From contig OZ038438.1 of assembly GCA_964036275.1 (NCBI GenBank), positions 16,289,720-16,353,719 on the forward strand: DNA of 64,000 nucleotides, in the 5' to 3' direction. Each line of letters begins with the position of its first letter. Position 1 is the first letter of the stretch. Under the pieces are notes generated by a model, which worked only from the letters and a program-made list of their open reading frames with translations, made no database searches and was not told where the DNA came from. Origin of the DNA: Litoditis marina (lineage: Eukaryota; Nematoda; Chromadorea; Rhabditida; Rhabditidae). The position numbers and the translations under genes are program-made. Of this stretch, positions 1 to 10,860 are shown in pieces.

Positions 1-134
1 TATGCGGTGTCTCATTATCATATGCAAAACTCTTCGAGTTGAAAATGAGGATGACATAAAGTTTGAGTTCAATAACTAATCAGTGAAGGAACGTGAGATT
101 AATGCCAGCCGTGTCAAGCTAAGATTATACTTAC

Positions 135-1309
135 TTTGCATCCCTCACAGGAGGTTACGCCGTAATGGTATCCACTCGCTTTGTCGCCGCATACTTTGCA
201 GATCTGAGCGGCTTTTGGAGTAATAGGAATCATAAGACCACTTGCACTTTGCGGAGATGCAGAAGAAGATTCTGTAAAACTTTATTCTGAAGTGAAAAGG
301 CGTTTGACGATAACTAGGTTTGATCTCCACTAGTAAACTGGGGAGGTACCTATGCATATTTTTCAGATCGTCTTGAATCGGACTGGTTTAAAACATCAGA
401 GCGAGTTATCAAAAGTTATCTAATATGTTTACGACGTAAAAAAATTTTCATTCGCACTCCGAATACACCGTTTTTCTACATTCGTTGTTTCAAGCAACTT
501 TCCAACAACTTCTATTTTCTCCTGCCATCGTATTTCGATCGATTTCTGGGAGATATGGTCGTCTGCGGAGTTGCGCAACTGGCTGCGTCGTAAGCACAAC
601 AAATGCGCGCCTATAGCTCATCTTTGTGTTTTTGAGAGAGTTTTACAATCGCACAACACATCATCAGAACAAGCTAACAAATAGTCATTTTAAACTTGTT
701 TTTTTTTCATCGAAAACCGCAATTACGTAATTGCAAACTCTCTTACCGGATCTGTTCTGTGAGGTGTCAATAACTTCGCCTGGTTGACCGTAGGTTGGCG
801 CGTATATTCTGGCCGACGTGGTGAAGTACATGGCTGGATCATAGTGGAGACCCTCCGAGGGCAAAAGATGGTAGGCAGCCTGGAATAGAAATGTATCTTC
901 CTTCGGTGGTGTACATTATGTTCGACTTCGTGCAAATGACGCCTATTTCACTGGTCATCTCCTACTATTTACTCGAGCTAAGTTTAGTTCCACTTCTGGA
1001 AACACATGTTTGCCAGTCTCTCAGCCTACTGTTGAGTTTTCCCTTAATACTTCAGTCTACAAACTGACTACAAAAGTTGTGAGTTGTGCTAACCTGCATG
1101 TTGTGATAATGTGGTGCAGGCCATGCGGCCTGAGGACTGTTGTGGTGATTCAGATTCAGCAACGACGGTGGACTCTCCATTTTCGGAGTAATGTAGTCGG
1201 TCGTCTCGGGTATCGGAATGTAGTCGTAGATCGTGGGCGAAACCTGTGAAGACGTGGGCGAGGGAGGGGTGAAGGCGTCGAAATTCATGGCGAAGCTGAA
1301 ACCGAACAT
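135..1309 (-). CDS. Nuclear hormone receptor, E78/SEX-1 (NR1E)-like, 5' part only
   Basis: Ligand-type nuclear receptor that would bind DNA as a transcription factor. Three exons were traced on the minus strand: 1309-1094, 879-747 and 271-135. All phases agree (0, then 1, then 0). The first exon gives a Pro/Ser/Thr-rich N-terminal A/B region starting [10 protein letters not shown]. The third ends with the first zinc finger: [20 protein letters not shown] followed by CK, then a GTAAGT donor. An intron just after CEGCK is common in this family. The [11 protein letters not shown]-box spelling resembles Drosophila E78 and C. elegans SEX-1 more than E75 (YGVHSCEG) or ROR (YGVITCEG), but this subfamily call rests on recall. 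The second zinc finger and the ligand domain lie left of the window; bases 1-134 are intron. The reading frame is open for some codons upstream of the chosen ATG, so an additional 5' exon is possible. Confidence 0.85.
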
Positions 1310-3064
1310 GGTTTCAATAGTCCGGATGATGTGGTAATATGACAGCGTTTCCTAGTGCAACGCTGGTTTGTAGCACTGACCTAGCTAGGGCAAAAGGTCA
1401 TTAACAACATCTATAGAGAAAGCATTTTGTACTCAATCTCAACGTTATTCACAATTTCTAGTATGGCTAATTAGGTGAAGAGAAGAAACACGAATAGCAC
1501 ACAATCGGAATCGGGGGTTTGAAGAGCATAACATTGTTGAAGAGCTTACTATGAATATTGTTATTATTTAAAAAGTTTTCTGTTCAGAGCACTGCACAGT
1601 GTATTGGGAAACAGACTTGAATGGCACAATTAAATCAGCTGTGAATAGTTAGGTGAGGAGCACAATTTCTGGGAAGGGTCAGGGGGCGGGGCTACAGAAA
1701 CACCTATCAAGAAAAACAGCGGGCCCGCCAACTAGATGAGCACAGTGTACTAGTCGTAGTGATTAACAACATCTAATTAGATGTTTTTAGTAATAAGGCA
1801 CGATGTGAATTTGGAACTACAGCGAATTTTCTAGTGTATGTTTGCTACTAACAACTTTTTGTGTCGTCGTATTCGGTGTATTCTCTAATTACTTTCCCGA
1901 TTTTCGGTTATAACATAGGCGAACATTTTCTAAATTCACATGGAACTAGGGAAAAGGCTGAGCAGAGTGAAAATTATACAGTATGACGAGTGGTGCTACA
2001 CGAGTGTTACCTATTTTGTTCTGTTATCAGTAAATCATTAGGTTCGTCCAATGTTTTGGTCAAGAATATTGACAAAGCTGATAAAACTCAGCTACTTCCT
2101 GGTTTGACGTTTTTTCTGCATGTGATTAGGTATCACATAGCTCAGAAGCAAACCAGTCTGTGGTCAGGTTCTCTTTTGGAAGTGATGCTCAGTGAGATCG
2201 TGTTTTGTTGGAACGGGAAATTTTTGTTGTCACTCTGATTGTATGATGATGTACACCGCTACATCGGAAACATGAAAGTAACATGTACATCAGATTGAAG
2301 GTGAAAAATCGACTCCGCAAACTGCTTTCTCTTGCAAATTTTGTTCAACGGTTGATCGAAGCATTTCTTGACTGGATAGGATTCACTGAATTCTCTCCAG
2401 GAGGGCTTTCGTGAGATGAACCCATTTGTCGACGGTGATAGAGGTATGAGTAGTCCTCAAACAAGTATCAGAAAGATGAGAAAACAAATCAAACGGAATG
2501 AGGTTTGCAAAATTCACGTTGTTGCACGAACTTTCAAGCTATGAAGGACTTCAAAAAATGGAAACGAAACGCAATCGATGCTAGAGTTAGGGGTAGTGGT
2601 CAGTTGTTCTTATCGAGAAATGATAAAGAAAGGGTCGAGTGTCGTATCCAAAACCCCTAAAAAAGCATGGATAGCTGCAAGATAGTGATAACGGGACTGA
2701 CCACTTCTCTCACAGGATGTTTCGGGAGTTGGGGAAACTCACTTTGGTCTAAAGGTCGTGGTTCGGTTGTTGTAAAAAAAAATACGACGAGTCGAAAGCG
2801 AAATAAATATTTGCGGTATTCATTTGGTCAAACACTTTAGCTGTACGTGTTTACGAAGAAACTTCATAAGATCATAAGCTGCTCTAACGATGGCTGATTT
2901 CTGAATGTCAGTCCCGCTTATGATAGAATAACTTTTTCATATGTTCTATCAATACTTCTGATGAATTCTGCTTCTGATTCGAGTGGCACAAAACTAGGAA
3001 GTGAATGAAAATTTATGAGAGGAGAGCGAATACTTTATATCAGTTGCAAAATCAATTGGTTTGT

Positions 3065-3120
3065 AACAGGCTACAAGTTACAACTCTTACAAGAACAGGC
3101 TACAAAGTTACAACTCTTAC
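3065..3120. repeat. Two-copy tandem repeat of about 27 bp
   Basis: Two almost identical copies of AACAGGCTACAAGTTACAAC followed by TCTTAC lie at 3065-3090 and 3094-3120. They differ by a single inserted A. Function unknown. Confidence 0.8.
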
Positions 3121-4682
3121 GCAATCAGTAGATACAACTCTCGGAGTTCGACGGATCACACTCCAACAGGGTTTTCCATCTTTTTTATCAACAACGCAAA
3201 TCTATTTATTTTTATTTATTTTTCAGTAAATTGTTTAACGACACCGATTTTAGTTGAGTTCCATCCAGAGTCTCAACTTAGTGGCCGTGCACCAACTAAC
3301 TACGAGCTCACATTCATATGTGTCTCCAAACCAAAATTATAAGATTAGCTTCAAACGAACTGAAAACATGACATACTGATTAACAGTTCTCTTGAGAACA
3401 CAACAAATTCGAAGGTACAGTATGAGAAAATCCTAATTGTTCGACATTTCAGAAGAACGTTAGTTTTGTAACCCATGGGATTCGAGACATCCAGAAAGTT
3501 TCTAATATTAGAACGATTTGAGCTGTGGCAGCAATTGAGTTAAGAGATGTTATCCCATTGTAATTCCAATTCATCCACCTCAACATACAGAAATGGGTGA
3601 AAAAGTACATAATCACAACTCTGGAATATTTGGGTTCTCAGGATGATGATGAGGATTGCTCAGTGGAGTGGATCAGGTTTTGAGGAAACCTACTATTTTA
3701 CTAAAACGTTTACTCGAATTGCTGGCCGTTCGTTCACAGCCAAGATCATCTCAGGATGTACATGAACATACAATAGTAGTCGGACAATCCAGCAACAACG
3801 AACACAGGCGTCTTTTTTAAACCTAATAATCGCACAAATTTGTTGTATAGACGACTTCAAAAATTGGGTAACTGTTTAATACGGACCCGGATAATGTTTG
3901 ACTGGTGTGGTTAACGAAATACCTGATTTATTGTGGAACTGGCCACGCATTCAGCGGAACACGTGTGGTTGTAATACTCTAACAAATTGTTGCAGCGAGT
4001 GCAAATCAATTTTTGTGTTATCTCAACGAAGGAGTTCAGAACCATCTATAGTCTATAGTGTACAGCCTTTTGAGAAACGGGTACTCTAAAAAATTCAGCC
4101 ATTGCTCAGTTCTACGCATACTCTCGAGCACTGGAGTGCACTACTTGCGAGTTAAATATCAGGGCAGTATATCTCTCATTATCTTTTTCCAGTTTACTTC
4201 TGACTTTGATCTTTGATCAATCGTTGTTCAGTTGATTGAAAGGACTCACATCAAACCAATAGATCAACTGGTATGATTTGTTAGAAACAATTTTATCTTA
4301 TGTATTCAAAGTAGCCGCGACTGTTTTTGGACATTAATAAAGGGCAGACAACGACCTCTGGGAAGAAATCAAATAAGATAAGATAAAGATTTGTTCAGCA
4401 GGCTCACTTGTTGCGTGTCTATATGACACTTTCCCTTGTCTAAATTATTTGACACTTTTCGAAAGTCTCTCTTCCTGTTAATGTTAGGAAAAACAGTTAA
4501 GAACTTTTTGTGACTTTTCAAAGCACACTACGATTCCGTTCAGAGTTAGTAACCAGCTGTCAATTAGAACCCACTGAAAACAAAACGTTTTTAGACATAA
4601 CGAGTTAGGCTGTATGTCCACGTTGCAGCGAATATTTCAATGATATAGTTTGGCTAAGAGTCATTAGGAAATTTAAAAATAG

Positions 4683-4689
4683 CTTTCAG
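4683..4689 (+). promoter_or_regulatory. Candidate spliced-leader (trans-splice) acceptor
   Basis: GCTTTCAG ends exactly at the initiator ATG of the glucuronosyltransferase at 4690. A 3' splice site directly abutting a start codon that encodes a signal peptide is typical of nematode SL trans-splicing. A short cis-spliced 5' UTR exon upstream would look the same, so this is an inference. Confidence 0.4.
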
Positions 4690-6821
4690 ATGAAGCGGAT
4701 ATTTTTCATTCTTATGATTCATGTTTCACTAGTTGCTTCTTCCCGAATCTTATTCAATGGTATGCATGCCTCGGACAGTCATATAGGTAGCATGTTACCA
4801 TTTGCCTCCAGGTAATCTTTTTCTCCACGTTGTAGATGCAATAGATTTAGAGTACTACATGACCTAACGATCACGTCTCGATTGAAAACGTTAAAATGAA
4901 ATATGTTCATGAGTTTGCATTGATTTCTATGTCAGTAATGTAACTCATGTGATCACATAGCTTCGATCAAGTGAACGTTTAGTGACTTTGTTGTGGAATA
5001 GTAATCTACATTCAGAAGACCAGATAGAATGATTGTGCTTCTGCCGTTCTTCCTGTTCACTGTCCGGCTTGTCTCTGATAAAAACGTATGACCACCAGGA
5101 ATATTCACGTTTTACTTGGTGACAAGTTTAAGCCGATTATCATAAAAACCACCGGAACAATTTATTGTGTCGACTGAATGACAGTGATTATAGGTTGTCA
5201 GAAAACCATTACGTACACATATTGGAAAGTAACAGCAGACCAAACTCTTACAAGTACCCGCCCGGCATAAACTACACATATATTCAACTAGCTGGTGAGT
5301 ATTCATCCAGTTGTTCAGTTTCGGTTACTCATATTTGACTTGTGAGAAACTTGTCAATATGAAGTCTACATTAGTGTTGTTCATTGTTGTTCGTCATGTC
5401 ATGTTCGTAGCACCGGAATTTTTGAGTTTTTCTAATCCGTGTTAGTAATCAAACCAATCGATCATAGTTTAGGTGAATAACAACAGTGGAAAAATATTCC
5501 GCCGATAAGCGGCTATAGTGGGTGCCGCATTTATAAAGTTGTCTTTCACCGGAATCGAGCCTGCGAGCAAAAGATTGGTAGCAGACCGCTAAGCACTGCG
5601 CTATTAAAGTTAATAACTGTCATGTTTTGGAATCGAGAACAACAGCGAAAAGTGAGATATACAGTACCCTCTCGCCTTTCCGTTGGCGACGACTATACAC
5701 ACTTTTGGATACCAAAAACTTTTTGTACAGAGCGGATAGCTAGTACCTAGACTTCTATTAAAAACAATTGAATGAAAGGTGTTTCAGACGACCCAATTTT
5801 TGCGAAAACTATTCTCCCGAAAATCTGGACGCATCAGTACAGTCCTGCTGAATTCCCACAAGTTTTCAAGACAGGAGATAATGCTCTTGTGGAAATGATC
5901 AAGGAACATAACGATGAGGTGGGCCTCTTTTTCTAGAAGTAGTTTAATTAACGCTATGTGAAAATCTGATTTACCTGTTTATTATGGTCAAGTATTACAT
6001 TAACAATCCCAGATTGTTCTTATCGTTTCTAGTTCCAAATCAGAAACGAACTTTAGTTGCTGTGTGTTGGTCATGTTGTTCAAATCGAACACGGGGTGGT
6101 GGGATGTTTTATTAAAAGATTTTTTAGCCGGAAATACCGAAAACCATTCTAGTTCAGTGCATTGTTGAACGACTCGTGGGATCTGGTGATAGCGGATGAA
6201 CTATTTGCCATCGCATCCTACGGTCTCTCTCTATCCGCCAAGAAGCGGGGCGACAGTTTCATCGTGCTCACTACTTGTGTCTCCACACATTTGATGAGAT
6301 GGCATCTCGCTCTAGGTACGCACAGTTCTATCCACAAAAATGATGAAAAAAAAAGTTCCAACAAATGTGATTTTTCACTGTCTTTGATATTTTTCTTTGG
6401 TGCATTCTTCTCAGCTTCTTGTAAAGCTTCTTGTGATAAGTGTTAGTAGTATTCAATTATTTATGCTTAGAAGTTTGCATCCCTGTTTTCATGGTCGATA
6501 AAACTAATACTTAGTTAAATCTAAGATGTGTTATTTCGTTCATTTCCGTTTATTCTTCAGGTTCCACGTTCATTCATCGTCCATCTATGTTTCATACTGT
6601 AGGAAAACATTTTGAGCCTACATCTTTCGCCAGTCGAGCACATTCCTCTTTTCATGCAGCTTGGATTAATCTTGGAGTCAGCTACGTGACGAATTATGTT
6701 TCGAATGCAGTAAGCGAGTTTTTCAATCCAATTTTTCGGACTTGTTAACCGAATAGTCAAAGAATGTTCGTAACAAAAGTTAAACATGTAAACAAATAGT
6801 TAGTATTCCATTTGATTAGTG

Positions 6822-6854
<33 letters not shown>

Positions 6855-9590
6855 CTTCTCTCTCTCTCTCTATCTCTCCCTTAGCTTTCTTCTCTCTCTT
6901 TTCTCTCTCTCCCTCTTTTCCCTCTTCTCTCTCTCTCGATCTCTTCTTCAGGCAGTTGACTGATTACTTGTTAATTTAAACTCTTGAACATCTATGCTTA
7001 TCTATGATGACTAAATTGAAGTCGTGAAGTTCTGTAGAAAAATCAAGCAACATTCCATAGTATGAACCAGAGTTTTATTACATACAAACTTCTTGTCCAT
7101 TTTCTATTTCTGTTTGAGGGTCTCAAACTGTTGGGAATGTACGACTTTAGTCTGTATCAGTTGGCTAGTCAGACCTCCTATTACTTTGTTGATGATGCTA
7201 ACCTTATGGTTTGGCCATATCCAGGTGAGGATTCTTCCACAATATTAAATGGACCGTTCCTCTTTAATTTGGAGGCTTCAGCTGATTATTCGATATTGTT
7301 AACATTAAAAAACCACAATCATTCATCTAGGTCTCAACGTCCTGTTTTGCTCCGTGTTATCAAAATGCGGCGCGACCACGCGCACGTACATACACCACCG
7401 AGTTCACCTACATACAAAATTTTCAAAATGACCATAAAATTACGAAACCATATCCAAAACTTTTATAAAATTACCATAATCAAAGCTGTGGCAGGGGATT
7501 TGTAGGTATCATGAAAACAACAAAGCAGAGAGCTGCATTACAGTAACCCAAATTCTGTTGGCTTCTGAATTGCTCCAAAATAATGTGGTTTTCTGCACTT
7601 TCTGTGTGTAACGTGTGAAACTTTCATCTCAAAACAGAATAAATGACTTTTTAATTTAAAAAACTACTCACATTGCGCATTATAGAGGTACGGTCCCTTT
7701 AGAAGTAAGGTAACTGAAAATATGATAAAGATCGAGTTGACACTTTGTTTACAACAAAGAGAAAACACTTAATTTTACCTGACGCGGTCGCTAAAGAAAC
7801 TTTCGAAATGTCCTCACAACAGTTTTGATGTCACGTCTCTGGCATATTATCATTGTTTGTTTTAGTTTCTAGTGAAATGGTGCACATTGGCAATCACTGT
7901 CCGGCTGTTCGCAGTTTGCCAGAGGATTACAAAGGATTCTTGGAAGATCCCGAATCGAAGGGAACCATTCTGATTGCCTTTGGCTCGAACGCTAAATGGG
8001 AATTCGCTCCACAGCAGATCATCACATCGTTTGTTGAGGCGATTAACAATCTGAGCGACTACAGGTATGATTTCAATGAAAATCATTTAGGGATGTTTAT
8101 GATCAAGCTAAAGCGTAACACTTCGTCAGAAACTAAATTCTTCAAATTCAAATGGAACGAACAGAAAAGAAACACAATACTTTCATAGTTTCAATCGTTA
8201 CCACTCATCAAAAGTGAGTTTTACATTCTTGTGTTTGCTCATTTCTGTCATTCACAGAATAGTCTTCACCTATAATGGACCGGCAGAGAGAGTGAAGGGC
8301 GTCGGAAAACACTGCAAAATCACCCAATGGGCGCCACAAAAAGAAATTCTCGGTCACCACAAGACCCGGCTGTTCGTTAGCCATGGTGGTATGAAAAGGT
8401 GGGCGCACGGCTCTTTAATTCATGACCATGATAGCGTCGTATAAATGTATTCGAACAGATCAGTACTACTAGCTAATACACTTTTGATTGACTTTACTAT
8501 CCTCGTCATTTTCCCGAGAAGGACAACAAAAAACTATTCTAGCTATGCGGGGCGAGCGGTCGTTGATTATTTCCCAGCAGATGAGAGATTGTATAGATCA
8601 AAGATACGCAGAAAAGCTAGCTGCTCGCCAAACCCAGCCTTCTATCAATTTGACCGTACGCTGTCCACAACGGTTTGACAAACCCTATACGATGCCACCT
8701 TCTCGTTGAGGTCACGGCAGCACCATTCTTCCCTCATTCGTATAACTGACAGTGTCTATCGTGAAAACTGACGTTGGCTTCCGTTGTCAGAGTAGTATGA
8801 CAACTATTACACCACTTAACTAATATAGCAGTGTCTAGTTCAAAGTTCTGACCTACTCAATTTCTAGGGCAAAAATACTCATGAAGGGCAGGCAACTTCA
8901 AAATATTCAACACCTGTCCATACATCTAACCAAAACATTATCTCGTCTGCTGGCCCGTCGTTGAATTTGACGTACTATGTTTGTTACCACGTTTCGTTGG
9001 CAATATGTACTCTATTGATTGTTTTCAGTTTCAAAGACACGGTGTGTGGAGGGGTTCCAGTTCTATACATGCCTCTTTTCGCAGAACAACCACACAACGC
9101 CGAAATGGCTCGCACTGCCGGTTTCGCGGAAATTGTTGATAAAACTCAGCTCACGCCTGAAAGTCTGCTGTCCGGCATCAGAAGAGTTGTAGGTGAGACC
9201 TCCCTGACTTGGTAAAGAGACCAACTGAAGTACACGGACGAACATATATCTAATTGGGCCTTATTCATCAAGTTTTTCCAGGTGTTGACAAATAGAAGAG
9301 AAAAATAAACATCTTTTCACCAGTGTCAAAACATTTTGATTCAACCATCCATTGATATTGTTCCAGAGAACAATTCCTACGATGAAGCGGTGAAGAAGTT
9401 CCGTTCAATGTTCGTTGACCATACCATGCATCCTCTGGACAAAGCAGCCTTCTACGTTAGACGAGCCGTCAAAACCAAAGGAAGATATCCCACATTTAAA
9501 CGGAAAGGAATGTATCTGCCCACATTCACTTACTCATTTGGAGATCTCATCTTGATTGTAGTTATATTCATGGGCTTGTTAATGTCTTGA
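4690..9590 (+). CDS. UDP-glucuronosyltransferase (UGT), complete
   Basis: Transfers a sugar from a UDP-sugar to small lipophilic molecules (detoxification, steroid or nutrient conjugation), normally in the ER membrane. Ten exons: 4690-4811, 5194-5294, 5788-5918, 6153-6315, 6561-6709, 7038-7224, 7866-8064, 8258-8398, 9029-9192, 9367-9590. All phases join and give 526 residues, the usual family length. Residues 1-17 are a signal peptide (MKRIFFILMIHVSLVASS). The acceptor-site histidine lies in MHASDSHIG and an acidic motif in VIADELF. The C-terminal half has the UDP-sugar signature: FGSN, WAPQKEILGH, FVSHGG and GVPVLYMPLFAEQPHNAE. It ends in a membrane segment, LILIVVIFMGLLM, with almost no residues after it, whereas most UGTs carry a basic cytosolic tail. 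The 7038 exon is the least conserved; its boundaries rest on open frame and phase. AATAAA follows at 9674. Confidence 0.93.
5543..5608 (-). pseudogene. tRNA-like relic or tRNA-derived SINE head
   Basis: Read on the minus strand, TAGCGCAGTGCTTAGCGG resembles an internal A box and GGCTCGATTCC a B box, at nearly tRNA spacing. It lies in a UGT intron. The anticodon stem does not pair properly, and the acceptor stem is weak, so a functional tRNA is unlikely. A degraded tRNA or a SINE derived from one fits better. Confidence 0.3.
6821..6950 (+). repeat. CT-rich microsatellite in a UGT intron
   Basis: About 130 bases of imperfect CT dinucleotide repeat with scattered TTT and CCC interruptions, between UGT exons 5 and 6. 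No coding signal. Confidence 0.95.
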
Positions 9591-9673
9591 TAGTCTAATT
9601 ATAGAAACATTAAAGTTACGCATTTACGCGCAGAACTCATGTACAAAATCAGTTATGTCTGCAACGTTATGAT

Positions 9674-9679
9674 AATAAA
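9674..9679 (+). terminator. Polyadenylation signal of the UGT gene
   Basis: AATAAA about 85 bases after the UGT stop codon; the nearest canonical signal downstream. Confidence 0.6.
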
Positions 9680-10453
9680 CGTAATAACTACTTTTTGTTT
9701 TGAAAACAGTGAGCGGTGTGGTTTGTGAATACAAGAAACATCAGCATTTCATTTTTACTGTTTTTTTTTTCGTCAAGCTAGTTAGTGAGATGCGAGTTAG
9801 TAAAATGCGGAAGATTTATTTTGTGTTGGAGGATTTATGATAAAATCAAAAACACATCTGTACGGAAAACGTTGATTGCCGAACGAATTTTTGTACTTGT
9901 GCATAAAGTATGTTGGATCAATGCCAAGTAACAGCCGGATTATCCCGAAATGATGAGCTGCTGCTCACTGTACAACTCAGAGCTCAGACAAAAAAATATC
10001 TTGGACGGAACAGAAGAAACGGAAGCAAAAGGTCGAAATATCTTATTCGCATGTCTGATGCACTGTGAAGGAGAACACAAACCGAGAGTTTTGATTGAAA
10101 AGTTAGCTTATTATAATGCAAGCTGCCGTGTGACTGCTTGATCCGGGCTAGCCATCGTTTTTTTTCAAAATGTCCAAGGTGCAGTCTGTTATTGGTGACG
10201 TCTAAACAAAATCTGCAAAACCTGCCCTTTTGATTGACATTCTAGCATGATTGATACAAAGCACAAATTCCTGAAAATACGCGGAAAACAGTTCAGCAGG
10301 ATCATATCTGAGATGTAGTCTGCTCTGCACATACATCAGAAACGCCCAATCATGGCTGGAGCTATCTAACGGAATAAAACCACATCTGACGTTTTTTTCA
10401 ATGAGCGACCCCTAGAGTATTAAAGGAGGGCAGAGTGGAAAAGAGACGGTTTA

Positions 10454-10502
10454 CACATGCAACCGGGTTACATGCAGCCAAAATGCAACCCGGTTGCATG
10501 TG
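10454..10502. repeat. Perfect 16-bp inverted repeat (hairpin or operator-like)
   Basis: Arms CACATGCAACCGGGTT (10454-10469) and AACCCGGTTGCATGTG (10487-10502) are exact reverse complements, separated by 17 bases. The loop itself repeats pieces of the arm (ACATGCAGCC, AAATGC). It lies about 360 bases upstream of the next start codon, so it may be a palindromic factor-binding site or a small foldback. Function unknown. Confidence 0.9.
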
Positions 10503-10805
10503 AATTGACCTTGAAAAGACAGTCACAGTTCTGGTTGGAGTTATATGTTATAGACGGTGTCTATTTTCTATTTTGTGCTATTTTGCAGTGTTTTGGAACA
10601 AAAAGGCAATCACGCTGTGCAAGTCATATGTCCTGCAAAGTGCAACTTTTTTTCTGTAAAACGGTTTCGCGAAACATCGACAAACAACAAAAACTGTGAA
10701 TAACATCAGCTGTTTGCTATCTATGTGTCCGTAAAGTGCAACTTTTTTCTGAATCATTTGTTGCACTTTTGCCATCGCCGCGACCTTTTTTTGGATCTAC
10801 AGACA

Positions 10806-10815
10806 TATATATAAG
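10806..10815 (+). promoter_or_regulatory. TATA box of the DDAH-like gene
   Basis: TATATATAAG lies 55 bases upstream of the start codon at 10861, a normal distance for a TATA promoter with a leader of about 25 to 30 bases. Confidence 0.6.
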
Positions 10816-10860
10816 CGTGCAAACAATAACAACACATAGTTTCTCAGACAATCAGCCAGA

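Larger units (their letters stand above)
1310..4689. other. Intergenic stretch between divergent genes
   Basis: No exon-like open frame with flanking splice sites and recognisable protein motif was found on either strand. The stretch should hold the promoters of the nuclear receptor (minus) and of the glucuronosyltransferase (plus), which are arranged head to head. It contains a two-copy tandem repeat at 3065-3120. Noncoding 5' exons of either gene could be hidden here. Confidence 0.5.
9591..10860 (+). other. Intergenic region with promoter of the DDAH-like gene
   Basis: Contains the UGT polyadenylation signal (9674-9679), a 16-bp perfect inverted repeat (10454-10502), two copies of a GTGCAACTTTTTTCTG-like motif near 10640 and 10735, and a TATA box at 10806. 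No additional gene was supported. Confidence 0.6.
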
